This document shows positions 52,601 to 61,352 of a stretch of 64,000 nt of DNA, one piece after another (the stretch's first letter is position 1; every line of letters starts with the position of its first letter). The notes under the pieces are model-generated. The model searched no databases. It saw only the letters and a list, made by a program, of their open reading frames with translations, and was not told the DNA's origin. Position numbers and translations under genes: made by a program. This DNA comes from Tumebacillus sp. BK434. GTDB lineage: Bacteria; Bacillota; Bacilli; Tumebacillales; Tumebacillaceae. Where the stretch lies: positions 529,689 through 593,688 of the forward strand of contig NZ_SLXS01000003.1 in the NCBI RefSeq assembly GCF_004340785.1. The letters run 5' to 3'.

Positions 52601-55600
52601 CGCGATCATGTCGAACGAGCGCTCCAGCAAGAGCGCCACAGCTGTGCCCGGCTGCACTCCGTTTTCCACAATGCTTCGGGCGATGCGATTGCTGCGGGCG
52701 TTCAGCTCCTGATAGCTCAACTGCTGCCCGTCCATGATCAGCGCGGCCGCTTCCGGCTGCCGCTCGACGATCTCTTCAAACAGGGACACGATCCCTTTCG
52801 GTCCGGGATAGTTGGTCGCCGTGTCATTCCACTCGTGCAGAAGCAGACGGCGCTCTTCTTCTGCGATCAGCTCCAACTCCAATTCGGCCAGCGTATGCTG
52901 CGGGTTGGCGAGGATCGCGGTGAGCAATCGCTGATACTGCTGCACCATGCGCTGCATCCGGCTGCCCTTAAACAGCGCTGTGGCATATTCCCATTCGATC
53001 AGCAGGCCGTCCGGCGTTTCGCGCACGGTGACCGTCATGTCAAATTTCGCGCTGCCCGATTCGAAGCGGATCTCCGTCTCCTCGGTGCCGCCAAGACCCA
53101 TGTCGATATTCTGCATGGCAAAATAGACATCAAACAGCGGATTGCGCCCCGGAATCCGTTCCGGCTGCACATCCTCGATCATCTTTTCATAGGGATAGTC
53201 TTGATGCTCGTACGCGCCGAGCACGGTCGCTTTCACGTTCTGCACCAGGTGGAGGAACGTATCGCTCTCCTGCGAACGGGTGCGCACCGGCAGCGTGTTG
53301 ACGAACATGCCGACCAACGGCTGCAGCTCCATCCGCGACCGCCCCGCCACCGGGGTGCCGATCACCACATCCCGCTCGTTGCCAAGCCGGGCGAGCAGTT
53401 GATGGAAGGCGGCCATCAAGACCATGAACAGCGTCGCGCCTGACGTTTTCGCAAGCGACTTGAGCTGCTGAGTCATCTCGCCGGGCAGCGTATGGAAGAT
53501 GCGCTCCCCTTCCGCCTCGCGCATCGCCGTTGGACGCGGCCGGTCGGCCGGCAGTTCCAGCATCGGCACGCCGTCCGCAAATTCCTGCCGCCACCAGTCG
53601 CGCTGCTTTTCGAAGCGCGCTTCCTCCTGCCGGCTGCACAGCCACTCCACCGCTTCCCGATAGCTCATCCGCAGCGGCTGCGGACGTCCGCCTGCCGCTA
53701 ATGTCATATAGTCGTGGAACAGCACGCCCATCGAACTGCCGTCCGTCACGATATGGTGAATGTCGAGCGCCAGGTAGGACTCGCCATCGGCAAACTGCAT
53801 CAGTCTCGCCCGGATCAGCGGCGCCTGGCTCAGATCGAAGGGGCGGACAAACTCCGCCAGTTCCGCCTGCACCTGCTGCTCACGGCTCTGGGTCGGATCG
53901 CCAGCGAGCACCCGATGTTCGACCGCAAACTCGACCTCAGCCTGCACCCGCTGCACCGGCGTCCCTGCTTCCAGATGGAACGAGGTGCGCAAGCTGTCAT
54001 GCCGCGCGATCAACTGCCGGAAAATCGCGTTCACTTCGGCAAGATCGACCTGGCCCTGCATCCGCTTGGCGCTGGTGACGTTGTAGCCAAGCGACTCCGG
54101 CTGCAGATGCGAGGTCAGAAAAATGCGGTTCTGCGCCGGGGACAACGGGAACGGCGTGGCCGGCTCTGCCCGGTCTGACCCGGTGGCGGAGCTGCTCGCC
54201 TGCGCCGCCGCAATCGCTTGCTCGTCGACGCCAAATTCCGTTTTCAAGCGTTGCACGAACCCGGAGAAGACCGGCGTGCCCATCAGCACCGAGATCGGCA
54301 GTTCCACGCCGAACGTCACGCTGATCCCTTGGATGATGCGCAGGCCGGTGACCGAATCGCCGCCCAGCCCGTAAAAATCATCGTGTGGCTGGATCTGCGA
54401 GTAGCCGAGCACTTCCGACCAGACCCAAGCGACAAAATGCTCGACCGGATCGGCAGTGCCGGCCGACTCGCCCAAGCGGGTCGCCGCCGTCTGCGCCTGC
54501 GCCCACAGCATGTCCGCCTGGCGTGCCGGCTCTTGCTCCGCTTCGCCGCCGCGGGCCCGAACGGCCACCTGACGCGGGGTCTCATCCCAGAACCGCCGGT
54601 TGTCGAACACACGGGTCGGCAAGGAAACGCGCCGGACCTCACGCCCTGCGAACAGGGGAGCAAAATCCAGATAAGCGCCTTGCACAAAAGCGTCAGCCAA
54701 CGCTTCCCACAACTTGCGGTTCGCGCGGGCTTCCGGCTGCGCGCACAGCTCGATCCCTTGCGCAGCGGCCGCATCGATCTGCGCACCGCCGCCGCTTGGC
54801 GCGGTGGTGACAAACAGCGAGAACGACGCTTCCTGCCGCACCAGACCCGACAGCGCATCGTCCGCTTGTCCGCGCTGCGCCAAGGCTGCGATCAACGCTT
54901 CCAGCGCGCTGCACAGCTCCGTTGCATCGCGGCCCAAGATCGCCGCGCGCACCGGCTCATGCTCGCGCCCGGTGCAGGCCGTAAAGCTGATGTCGTCTGC
55001 CCGCAAGTGGTCATTGCGACGCAAATGCTGCAGGTAACGCATCGCCGACTTCAGCAGCAGCTCCGGCGTGCGGCCGGACAGCGGCAGCAGGTTCCAGCCG
55101 TGCTCGGCCGCACTCCTCGCCTCGCGGGGCGCCTCTTCGACGACAACGTGGGCGTTCGTGCCCGACAGGCTGAACGAGCTGATCCCGGCCCGCCGCGGCG
55201 CTTCTCCGGCTGCCCAGTCGGTCAGCTCCGCCTGCAGGTACACCGGGCTGTTGCTGAAGTCGATCAAAGGATTCGGCTGGTCAAAATTGAGGCTGGGCGG
55301 CAGCTTTTCTTCGCGCAGCGCCAGCAAGACTTTGATCAGCGAAGCCATCCCGGCCGCGCCGACCGTATGGCCGATGTTCGTTTTGATCGAGCCGATCGCG
55401 CAGAACTGGCGCTTCGCCGTGTGTTTGGCAAACGCGCTGGTCAAGCCTTTGATCTCGATCGGATCGCCGAGCTTAGTGCCTGTGCCGTGCGTTTCCAGAT
55501 AGGAGATCGTCTCCGGCGGGATGCCCGCCCGCTCCCACGCCTTGGCCAGCACTTCCTGCTGGGCCCGGGCGTTGGGAGCGGTCAGCCCGTTCGACGTCCC

Positions 55601-56521
55601 GTCGTTGTTCATCGCCATGCCGCGAATCACGCCGTAGATGTGATCGCGGTCGGCGAGCGCCTTGGACAGCGGCTTGAGATAGACGGCCGCCACCCCTTCA
55701 CCCCAGACGGTGCCTTCCGCCCGGTAATCGAACGCCCGCACGACAAAATCGTCAGACTGAATGTCATCGACGCCGAAATTGCCGGGCGTGAGCAGCAAGT
55801 TCGCGCCGCCGACCAGCGCACTTTCACAATCTCCCTGCCAGATCGCTTTGACCGCGCTGTCCAATGCGACCAGCGAAGAGGAGCACGCCGTGTCGATGAC
55901 CATCGCCGGTCCGCGCAAGTTGAGCAGATAGGACAGGCGGCTGGCCAGCACCCCTGTCCACGAGCCGGTCAGCACCGTAAAGTCGGCCTCCGACAAGAAC
56001 GACAGATAGGAGTTGACCAGGCGGTGCGTGTGGTCATTGCCGATATAGATCCCGATATTGCGGCCTTTGATCTGCCCACGGTGATAGCCCGCGTCTTCAA
56101 TCGTCTCGATCAGCACCTGCAGGAGCAGGCGATGATACGGGTCCATCTTGACGGCGACGCGGGGCGGGATGTTGAAATACTCCGGATCGAACTGATCGAC
56201 ACGCTCCAAAAATCCGGCGTGCATGTAGACGGACGGGTCTTCCCCGATCCGTCGGCAATCGTCCGCCCGCGCGGAGGGAAACGAACGGATCGAGTTGCGT
56301 CCGGAGGCAAGGTTGTCCCAGAATTGATCCGGGTCGTCCGCATCGGGAAACTTGCAACCCACCCCTACGATTGCGATCGTCTCGTTCGCTTCCCGCTCCG
56401 GCATCGACTGCAGCTCTTTGATGTATTCAATGGCGACGTCGGGAGCCAGGTCTTTCTGCTTCACTTTGGCCAGCAGATAGCGCGTCAGCTCTTTTTTGAG
56501 GTCGAGTTTCTCAGTTGCCAT
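49679..56521 (-). CDS. Hybrid PKS-NRPS: KS-ACP-C-A-PCP-E
   Basis: A 2280-residue protein. KS about 45-465 (Cys213 in DTACSSSL, His345, His385) followed by a post-KS linker ending RRVSLPTRVFDNRRFW, typical of trans-AT modules, with no AT. ACP about 690-760 (GLGGDSV, Ser723). C about 785-1220 (HHIVTDG at 922-928). A about 1245-1725 (ILYTSGSTGMPKG, NGYGPTETT, NKNGKID). PCP Ser1780 (ALGGDSI). Epimerisation domain about 1830-2250 (HHIAVDVVSW, EGHGREE, VGWFTSNYPV), so the amino acid should be D. Pocket residues read D-G-F-I-L-G-G-V-F-K, a hydrophobic aliphatic type at low certainty. The first half adds an unreduced ketide; the second half adds the amino acid. It overlaps the upstream gene by 11 nt. 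Confidence 0.93.
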   Translation of the reverse strand: MATEKLDLKKELTRYLLAKVKQKDLAPDVAIEYIKELQSMPEREANETIAIVGVGCKFPDADDPDQFWDNLASGRNSIRSFPSARADDCRRIGEDPSVYMHAGFLERVDQFDPEYFNIPPRVAVKMDPYHRLLLQVLIETIEDAGYHRGQIKGRNIGIYIGNDHTHRLVNSYLSFLSEADFTVLTGSWTGVLASRLSYLLNLRGPAMVIDTACSSSLVALDSAVKAIWQGDCESALVGGANLLLTPGNFGVDDIQSDDFVVRAFDYRAEGTVWGEGVAAVYLKPLSKALADRDHIYGVIRGMAMNNDGTSNGLTAPNARAQQEVLAKAWERAGIPPETISYLETHGTGTKLGDPIEIKGLTSAFAKHTAKRQFCAIGSIKTNIGHTVGAAGMASLIKVLLALREEKLPPSLNFDQPNPLIDFSNSPVYLQAELTDWAAGEAPRRAGISSFSLSGTNAHVVVEEAPREARSAAEHGWNLLPLSGRTPELLLKSAMRYLQHLRRNDHLRADDISFTACTGREHEPVRAAILGRDATELCSALEALIAALAQRGQADDALSGLVRQEASFSLFVTTAPSGGGAQIDAAAAQGIELCAQPEARANRKLWEALADAFVQGAYLDFAPLFAGREVRRVSLPTRVFDNRRFWDETPRQVAVRARGGEAEQEPARQADMLWAQAQTAATRLGESAGTADPVEHFVAWVWSEVLGYSQIQPHDDFYGLGGDSVTGLRIIQGISVTFGVELPISVLMGTPVFSGFVQRLKTEFGVDEQAIAAAQASSSATGSDRAEPATPFPLSPAQNRIFLTSHLQPESLGYNVTSAKRMQGQVDLAEVNAIFRQLIARHDSLRTSFHLEAGTPVQRVQAEVEFAVEHRVLAGDPTQSREQQVQAELAEFVRPFDLSQAPLIRARLMQFADGESYLALDIHHIVTDGSSMGVLFHDYMTLAAGGRPQPLRMSYREAVEWLCSRQEEARFEKQRDWWRQEFADGVPMLELPADRPRPTAMREAEGERIFHTLPGEMTQQLKSLAKTSGATLFMVLMAAFHQLLARLGNERDVVIGTPVAGRSRMELQPLVGMFVNTLPVRTRSQESDTFLHLVQNVKATVLGAYEHQDYPYEKMIEDVQPERIPGRNPLFDVYFAMQNIDMGLGGTEETEIRFESGSAKFDMTVTVRETPDGLLIEWEYATALFKGSRMQRMVQQYQRLLTAILANPQHTLAELELELIAEEERRLLLHEWNDTATNYPGPKGIVSLFEEIVERQPEAAALIMDGQQLSYQELNARSNRIARSIVENGVQPGTAVALLLERSFDMIASLLGVLKAGCYYLPLDASLPAARIQAMIADGCAPLLVTHRGLEASVLDGETAGVKVLRLEAVDADLPAHNLGLEACGEDLAYILYTSGSTGMPKGTLIRQKSVIRVVRDAGYLTITSEDVFLQISNYSFDGATFDIYGALLNGARLVLLHKEEVGNPQAMRALIHGQGVTVFFITTSLFNVLIDASPDCFDNMRAVLIGGEALSFHHVQKAFARLGPNRLINGYGPTETTVFAVCHVIQEVREGEGLPIGRAIGNTTLYVLDDQMRLQPIGVPGELYIGGEGLAVGYLNRPELTAERFVDHPFQPGERLYRTGDLVSWDEAGYLHYLGRLDQQVKLRGFRIELLEVDAAARKVPGVREVCAGVHVSDSGAGTLCLWVEPFDMEAFDGETLRQALALVLPEYMVPSFVLPVADMPLNKNGKIDRSKLPAPSMMQRESGTLPRDEREAMLVGIWEQVLGVTPGIEDNFFALGGDSIKAIQVAAKVQAAGLGLEMAMLFQHPTVAALAPHLQAARATEAEQGVVSGPCAPTVIQKAFAEQVHPPGHYTQAMLIQGVTGLEAGKLAAALTRLCQHHDALRMSVNEDGSLRLRGLEEGDLFHLSELPAGAAETEQRDAFLTAQRRLQLERGPLIAAVMSADAGMLMLAIHHIAVDVVSWNTLLEDLVSLLADAEQPLPFKTTSLPAWTSLLHEWAEQGGAVTELPYWRETAIAAQAEQTPLSLQTYRYAETAEVTCTIGGATGDALGGEANRAFHTETVHLVLSVLTRALCNWTDTSALLLNLEGHGREEFAHGLDVSRTVGWFTSNYPVLFQTGADAGETVKSLKETLRSVPRRGFGYGVLKALTPGLSEEDQALLASMRPAVNFNYLGLQGAQQQDGVTVEALSADLTVDGDCAFPWALDIVGSQTGAGITFAIRYATSQFASAQMNELLTKITEAADELVQFCLARPNGEKTASDFTVSPLRQEELESILDDLDL

Positions 56522-59500
56522 CGTCTTTCCTCCCGTTGAGCTGCGCTTTGAACTCGGCCAGATACTCGGTGCCCTCCAATTCCTGTTCGATCAGGCTCAT
56601 CAGATCGGCTTCCTCTTCCGGCTCAGCCTCGGCAGCAGCAGCCGATTTTCCGCTGCGCTCGTCGATGAAATCGGCAAGCTCCTTAACAGACGGATAGGAG
56701 AACAGGTCGGAGATGTCGACCATGCCCGGGAAATGCTGATCGATCAGCTTCAAGAGCTGGGTGGTCATCAGCGAGTTGCCGCCCATGTCCTGGAAGCTGG
56801 TGTAGATGTCGATTTCGCTCATCCCTAGCAGGTTGCCAAACGCATTGCCGAGCATCACTTGCGTCTCGGTCGGATGCAGCGCGCCGCGAATGGCGACTTC
56901 CATGTGCTGCACCGATTGGCCCGCACCGCCGGCCGCCGCTTCCTGCCCGGCGCTCAAGACGCGCTGCAGCTCCGGCGCCAGTTGGAACGGCAGGCTGTCG
57001 GCCAACTGCTGGCCCAGCGCTGCGTTCAGCGAGGACGGCAGCACGCGGCGCTGCGGCGCGACGATCGAATGCTCCAGCCAGCGCATGCCGTCTGCCACAG
57101 AGATCGGGGCGAACGGACTTTCGTCGAGGAACGCAAGCGCTGCGACGACCGAGCCCACATCTGCGTCTTTGACCGGAAGCAGGGTGCTTTCCCGCTTTTG
57201 GTTCAGTCCGGCCGACATGCCGAGATCTTCCCACTCCGGCCAGTTCATCGCCGAGACGTTCCGCCCGGACTGTCTGCCCAGCTCGGACAGCGAGTCGAGG
57301 AACGCGTTGGCTGCGCTGTAGTCCCCTTGGCCTTCGCCGCCGGTGACCGCCAAGATCGAGGAGAACAGCACCATGAAGCTGTCACCGCCTGCAGGCAACA
57401 GGCGCAGCAAGTTCATCGAGCCTTCCAGCTTGGGATTGAGCACATCGTGGTACTGACGTTCCTCTTTCAGCATGAGGAAGCCGTCCCCCGCCACGCCGGC
57501 GGCGTGGAAGATCCCGTTGATCTTGCCATAGCGCGCTTGGAGCGCGGCGTGCATCGCTTGCACAGCGGCCGCATCGGTCACGTCGAGCGCGCGATAGTCC
57601 AGCGCACCGAGGCTCGACTGCAGCGCTTGCAGACGGCCGTAGCGTTCCTGCGACTTTGCGTCATCCGACGCGGCAAGCGCTGCCCACTCTGCAGTCGGTG
57701 CGATCTCGCTTCTGCCGAGCAAGAGCACGTTGACCGGCCCTTTGCCTGCCAGGAACTCGGCGATCGCCATGCCGAGGCCGCCCAAGCCGCCGGAGATCAC
57801 ATAGACGCCGTCCGTTTCCAGCGTCAGTTCTTCGGTCAGCGCCTCGCGGTGCGCACGCATCTCTTCCACGTACACGCCGGACGGACGCAGCGCCCGCCAG
57901 CCGTCGTTTTGGAAGCATTCGTGCACCACGCCGGACACCGGCACCGCACCGGCCACATCGAGAATGTCGACATTCAGATGGCGGTATTCCTGTCCGATGA
58001 CCCGCGCCAACGCGGCGGTTGCCGCCGACAGCGGCGCCATGCCCGACTCCTGCCCCTCGACGACCCACGCGTCGCGGGTCAGGACTTTCAGCAGGTTCAG
58101 CTCTTTGTTTTTGCGCTTCAGCAAGCGGCGGCTAAAACGGAACAGGGCATCCACGCCCAACTGACGGCGGGCACGGAAGACGTGATCAGAAGTCAGCAGC
58201 TGATCACGCTCTTCGTCTGTCATCGTGTAATCGCTGGCGAACAAGATTCCTTTGACACCGCGCGCCTCCGCGCTCGCCAAGATCGCATCGAATCCATCCT
58301 CATCGGGCGCATACCCGCCTTCGCCCAGATAATAGGCCGCAACGTCCGCTCCGGCCGCCGCCATCGCCCGCTCCAGTTCCACGGCGCGCGCGCCCGGCGT
58401 GGCGATCAGCGCCCACGGTCCGGTCACGTCTGCCACGCTGCGAATGGAGTCCGCGCGCGGCACCCAGGTCAGTTGCAGACACGCGCCTGCCGCCGCCCCG
58501 CTGCCCAGCGACTTGTAGTCATGCAGGCGTTTGGTGGTGTAGTTGCGGATCTGTGCCAAGACATTGCCTTTGCTGTCGAGCAGGTCGACATCGTAGGTCA
58601 GCGTTTCGCCGCTCGACTTTTCCGTCTGCAGGCGAATGTGCGTATACAACTCGCTCGTCATCGGGCCGAACAGCTGCAATTTTTTATACATGAACGGCAG
58701 GAAAGTGCCTGTGCTCTGGCTGGTCAGGTTGACCGCATTGTCGAGCACCGAAGGATGCAGCGGCAAGGCGCCCAGTTCATGCTGCAGTTCAGCATGCAGT
58801 TGCAGACGGGCCAGCGTCTCATTCCCAGCCTGCCAGACGGCGCGCGTCGTGTCCCAGTGCGGCCCGAAGGTGAAGACTTCGTTGCTGTTGTTTTCCGTAT
58901 AGGGATCGATCACTTGATCGGCCCGCTGTTTCAGCGCCTCCAGATCGGTGACAACAAGCGGCTCGCTTTCGGTCAGCGCGGCCACCTGTCCTTCGACGTG
59001 CGGAATCCACTCGCCGGTGCTCTGCTGGCTGTTCACGGCAAACGCATAGCCGCCTGCCGTCTGTGTCAGCGTCAAGCGCACCAGCGCGTCCGCCCCGTCT
59101 TCGACCACCAGCGGTGCGAGGAAAAACACATCGCGCAGCTCCAGGCGCTCTGTGCCGAGCGTGCGGGCGGCTGCGAAGCGCACCATCTCCAGATAGGTGG
59201 TGCCGGGCAGCACCGCTTTGCCGCCGATGCGGTGGTCTTTCAAGACCCATTTTTCCTCCACGCGCATCGTCGTTTCGTACCAGATCTCGCCGTTCGGTGC
59301 GGTGACCTGCTGATCGACCAGCGGGTGCAGCGCCGACGGCTGCTGCGTGCGGACTTTGCTGATCTTCGGGTTCGCCCAGTGGCGGGTGCGCTGCAGCGGA
59401 TAGACGGGAGCCGGAATGCGGCGGCGCGCTTCTCCTTGATAGAACAGCTTCCAGTCGACATCGGCGCCTTGGACGTACAGCGCCGCGAACTCGGCCAGCA

Positions 59501-61352
59501 AGGACGCATCGAGCGATTCGCCGCCAAAGTAGGCTTGCAGCTTCTGTTGTGCCGTCTTGCTCAAGTTCGCCCGCTCATGTTTGGAGATCTCTCCGGCATC
59601 GCGCTGTTCTTTCTTCTCGCTGACGATGCGGTAGAACCCGCTGTAAACGCCGGCGATCCCTTCGGCGCTGCCGCCGTTTGCCAGCAGTTGGGACAGGGCG
59701 CTTTGCAGCTCCGCCTTCGACGCGGCGACGATCAGCGTGCGATGCTCGTAATGGCCGCGGCCGATGTTGCTCGTGTAGCACAGGTCGGCCAGGTTCCACG
59801 CTGCCTCTTCGACGAACTGCGCATAACGGCGCAGGTAGTCGGCCATCACCTGCTCGTTTTTGGCGGAGATGGTCAGGCAGTAGCGGGGCTGTTTCGCTTC
59901 CAGCACGTCGGCTGTCGGCGGCTCTTCCAGCACCATGTGGCAGTTGGTGCGGGAGAAGCCGAACGAGCTCAAAGCCGCACGGCGCGGATGGCCGTCCGTC
60001 TCCCACGCTTGGAGCGCATCGTTGACATAGAGCGGGCTTTCCGGGAAGTTGATGTACGGATTCGGCGTCGCGAAGTTGATCGTCGGCGCCAATTCCTTGT
60101 GCTCGATCGACTTGATGACTTTGATCAAAGACGCCACCCCGGACGCGCCGACCAAGTGCCCGGTGTTCGTTTTTAACGACCCGACGGCACAGAACTGTTT
60201 GCGGGACGTATAGCGGCGGAACGCGCTGCTCAAGCCTTTGATTTCAATCGGGTCGCCGAGCACCGTTCCCGTGCCGTGCGCTTCAATATAAGAGATCGTC
60301 TCCGGCGCGATGCCCGCCTTGGTCCAGGCATCGACGATCACCGCTTCCTGCGTCTCCGCTTTCGGGGCGGTGATGCTGCTCGATGCGCCGTCGTTGTTGA
60401 TCGCGCTGCCTTTGATCACGGCGCGGATGTGGTCGCCGTCGGCCAGCGCCTGCTTCAGCGTCTTCAGCACGACGAGGCCGACGCCTTCGCCCCAGACGGT
60501 GCCGTCCGCGCGGGCGTCGAACGTGCGGATCTTGCTGTCGCCCGACTCCACGCCGCCCATGTTCGCGCCGCCTTCGAGGTATTTCGGCTTCATTTCGCCG
60601 TTGATCGACAGGTTCACGCCGCCTGCGATCGCGACGTCGCAATCGCCCGCTGTCAGCGCCTGCGCGGCCAGATGCACGCTGATCAGACCTGCCGAGCAAG
60701 CGGTGTCGATCAACATGCAGGGCGCTTTGAAATCGAACAGGTGCGAGATGCGGCTGGCCAGCAGGCTTTCCCACGTGCCGGTCAACAGCATCGGATGCTT
60801 CTCCGCGCTCTGGCGATAGTAGGAGTAGTTGGTGTTGTCTTTGCCGATGTAGACGCCCGTCTTGCTGCCGATCAGCGACTCGCCGCCATACCCGGCGTCT
60901 TCCATCGCTTCCCACGCCACTTCCAGCACCATGCGGTGCTGCGGGTCCATATAGGCCGCTTCGGTCGGCGGAATGCCGAAGAAGGCGGCATCGAACTTGT
61001 CGATCTCATCCAGATAGCCCGCTTTGGCGTGGATGTTGCCCACATCTTCCGGCGGAATCGCATTGCCCAAGATAAATTCGGAAAAAGAGGGATTGCTCAT
61101 AACATGTGCGCTGTCTTTCACCCGCTCCGCCGGAAACTCGCGAATGCAGTTCTCCCCGCTGCGCAGCACTTGCCAGAATGCTTCCGCGTCTGCCGCTTTC
61201 GGGAAGCGCCCCGCCATGCCGACGATGGCGATGTCTTTCTCGATGACCACTTCGGCCGCCGCCAGATCCAAGAGCAGTTGTTTTGCCTCTTCTTTCGACA
61301 GCTGCTGATTGGCGACTTGCGACAAAATGTACTTTTTTACTTGTGCTGTCAC
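56511..61352 (-). CDS. Trans-AT polyketide synthase module KS-DH-KR-ACP
   Basis: A 1613-residue module. KS about 40-480 (Cys219 in DTACSAGL, where Ala-Gly replaces the usual Ser-Ser; His359; His399; TNCH replaces TNAH). No AT. DH about 675-950 with H707 in DHRIGGKAVLP and D871 in HPSVLDNAV. KR about 960-1430 with SGGLGGLG near 1187, Ser1331-1332 and Tyr1345/Asn1349 (GDYSAANAF). ACP about 1490-1565 (DMGGNSL, Ser1526). Predicted to install a double bond. The N terminus (QVKKYILSQVANQQLSKEEA) and acidic C terminus look like docking elements. It overlaps both neighbours by 4 and 11 nt. Confidence 0.93.
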   Translation of the reverse strand: MTAQVKKYILSQVANQQLSKEEAKQLLLDLAAAEVVIEKDIAIVGMAGRFPKAADAEAFWQVLRSGENCIREFPAERVKDSAHVMSNPSFSEFILGNAIPPEDVGNIHAKAGYLDEIDKFDAAFFGIPPTEAAYMDPQHRMVLEVAWEAMEDAGYGGESLIGSKTGVYIGKDNTNYSYYRQSAEKHPMLLTGTWESLLASRISHLFDFKAPCMLIDTACSAGLISVHLAAQALTAGDCDVAIAGGVNLSINGEMKPKYLEGGANMGGVESGDSKIRTFDARADGTVWGEGVGLVVLKTLKQALADGDHIRAVIKGSAINNDGASSSITAPKAETQEAVIVDAWTKAGIAPETISYIEAHGTGTVLGDPIEIKGLSSAFRRYTSRKQFCAVGSLKTNTGHLVGASGVASLIKVIKSIEHKELAPTINFATPNPYINFPESPLYVNDALQAWETDGHPRRAALSSFGFSRTNCHMVLEEPPTADVLEAKQPRYCLTISAKNEQVMADYLRRYAQFVEEAAWNLADLCYTSNIGRGHYEHRTLIVAASKAELQSALSQLLANGGSAEGIAGVYSGFYRIVSEKKEQRDAGEISKHERANLSKTAQQKLQAYFGGESLDASLLAEFAALYVQGADVDWKLFYQGEARRRIPAPVYPLQRTRHWANPKISKVRTQQPSALHPLVDQQVTAPNGEIWYETTMRVEEKWVLKDHRIGGKAVLPGTTYLEMVRFAAARTLGTERLELRDVFFLAPLVVEDGADALVRLTLTQTAGGYAFAVNSQQSTGEWIPHVEGQVAALTESEPLVVTDLEALKQRADQVIDPYTENNSNEVFTFGPHWDTTRAVWQAGNETLARLQLHAELQHELGALPLHPSVLDNAVNLTSQSTGTFLPFMYKKLQLFGPMTSELYTHIRLQTEKSSGETLTYDVDLLDSKGNVLAQIRNYTTKRLHDYKSLGSGAAAGACLQLTWVPRADSIRSVADVTGPWALIATPGARAVELERAMAAAGADVAAYYLGEGGYAPDEDGFDAILASAEARGVKGILFASDYTMTDEERDQLLTSDHVFRARRQLGVDALFRFSRRLLKRKNKELNLLKVLTRDAWVVEGQESGMAPLSAATAALARVIGQEYRHLNVDILDVAGAVPVSGVVHECFQNDGWRALRPSGVYVEEMRAHREALTEELTLETDGVYVISGGLGGLGMAIAEFLAGKGPVNVLLLGRSEIAPTAEWAALAASDDAKSQERYGRLQALQSSLGALDYRALDVTDAAAVQAMHAALQARYGKINGIFHAAGVAGDGFLMLKEERQYHDVLNPKLEGSMNLLRLLPAGGDSFMVLFSSILAVTGGEGQGDYSAANAFLDSLSELGRQSGRNVSAMNWPEWEDLGMSAGLNQKRESTLLPVKDADVGSVVAALAFLDESPFAPISVADGMRWLEHSIVAPQRRVLPSSLNAALGQQLADSLPFQLAPELQRVLSAGQEAAAGGAGQSVQHMEVAIRGALHPTETQVMLGNAFGNLLGMSEIDIYTSFQDMGGNSLMTTQLLKLIDQHFPGMVDISDLFSYPSVKELADFIDERSGKSAAAAEAEPEEEADLMSLIEQELEGTEYLAEFKAQLNGRKDDGN

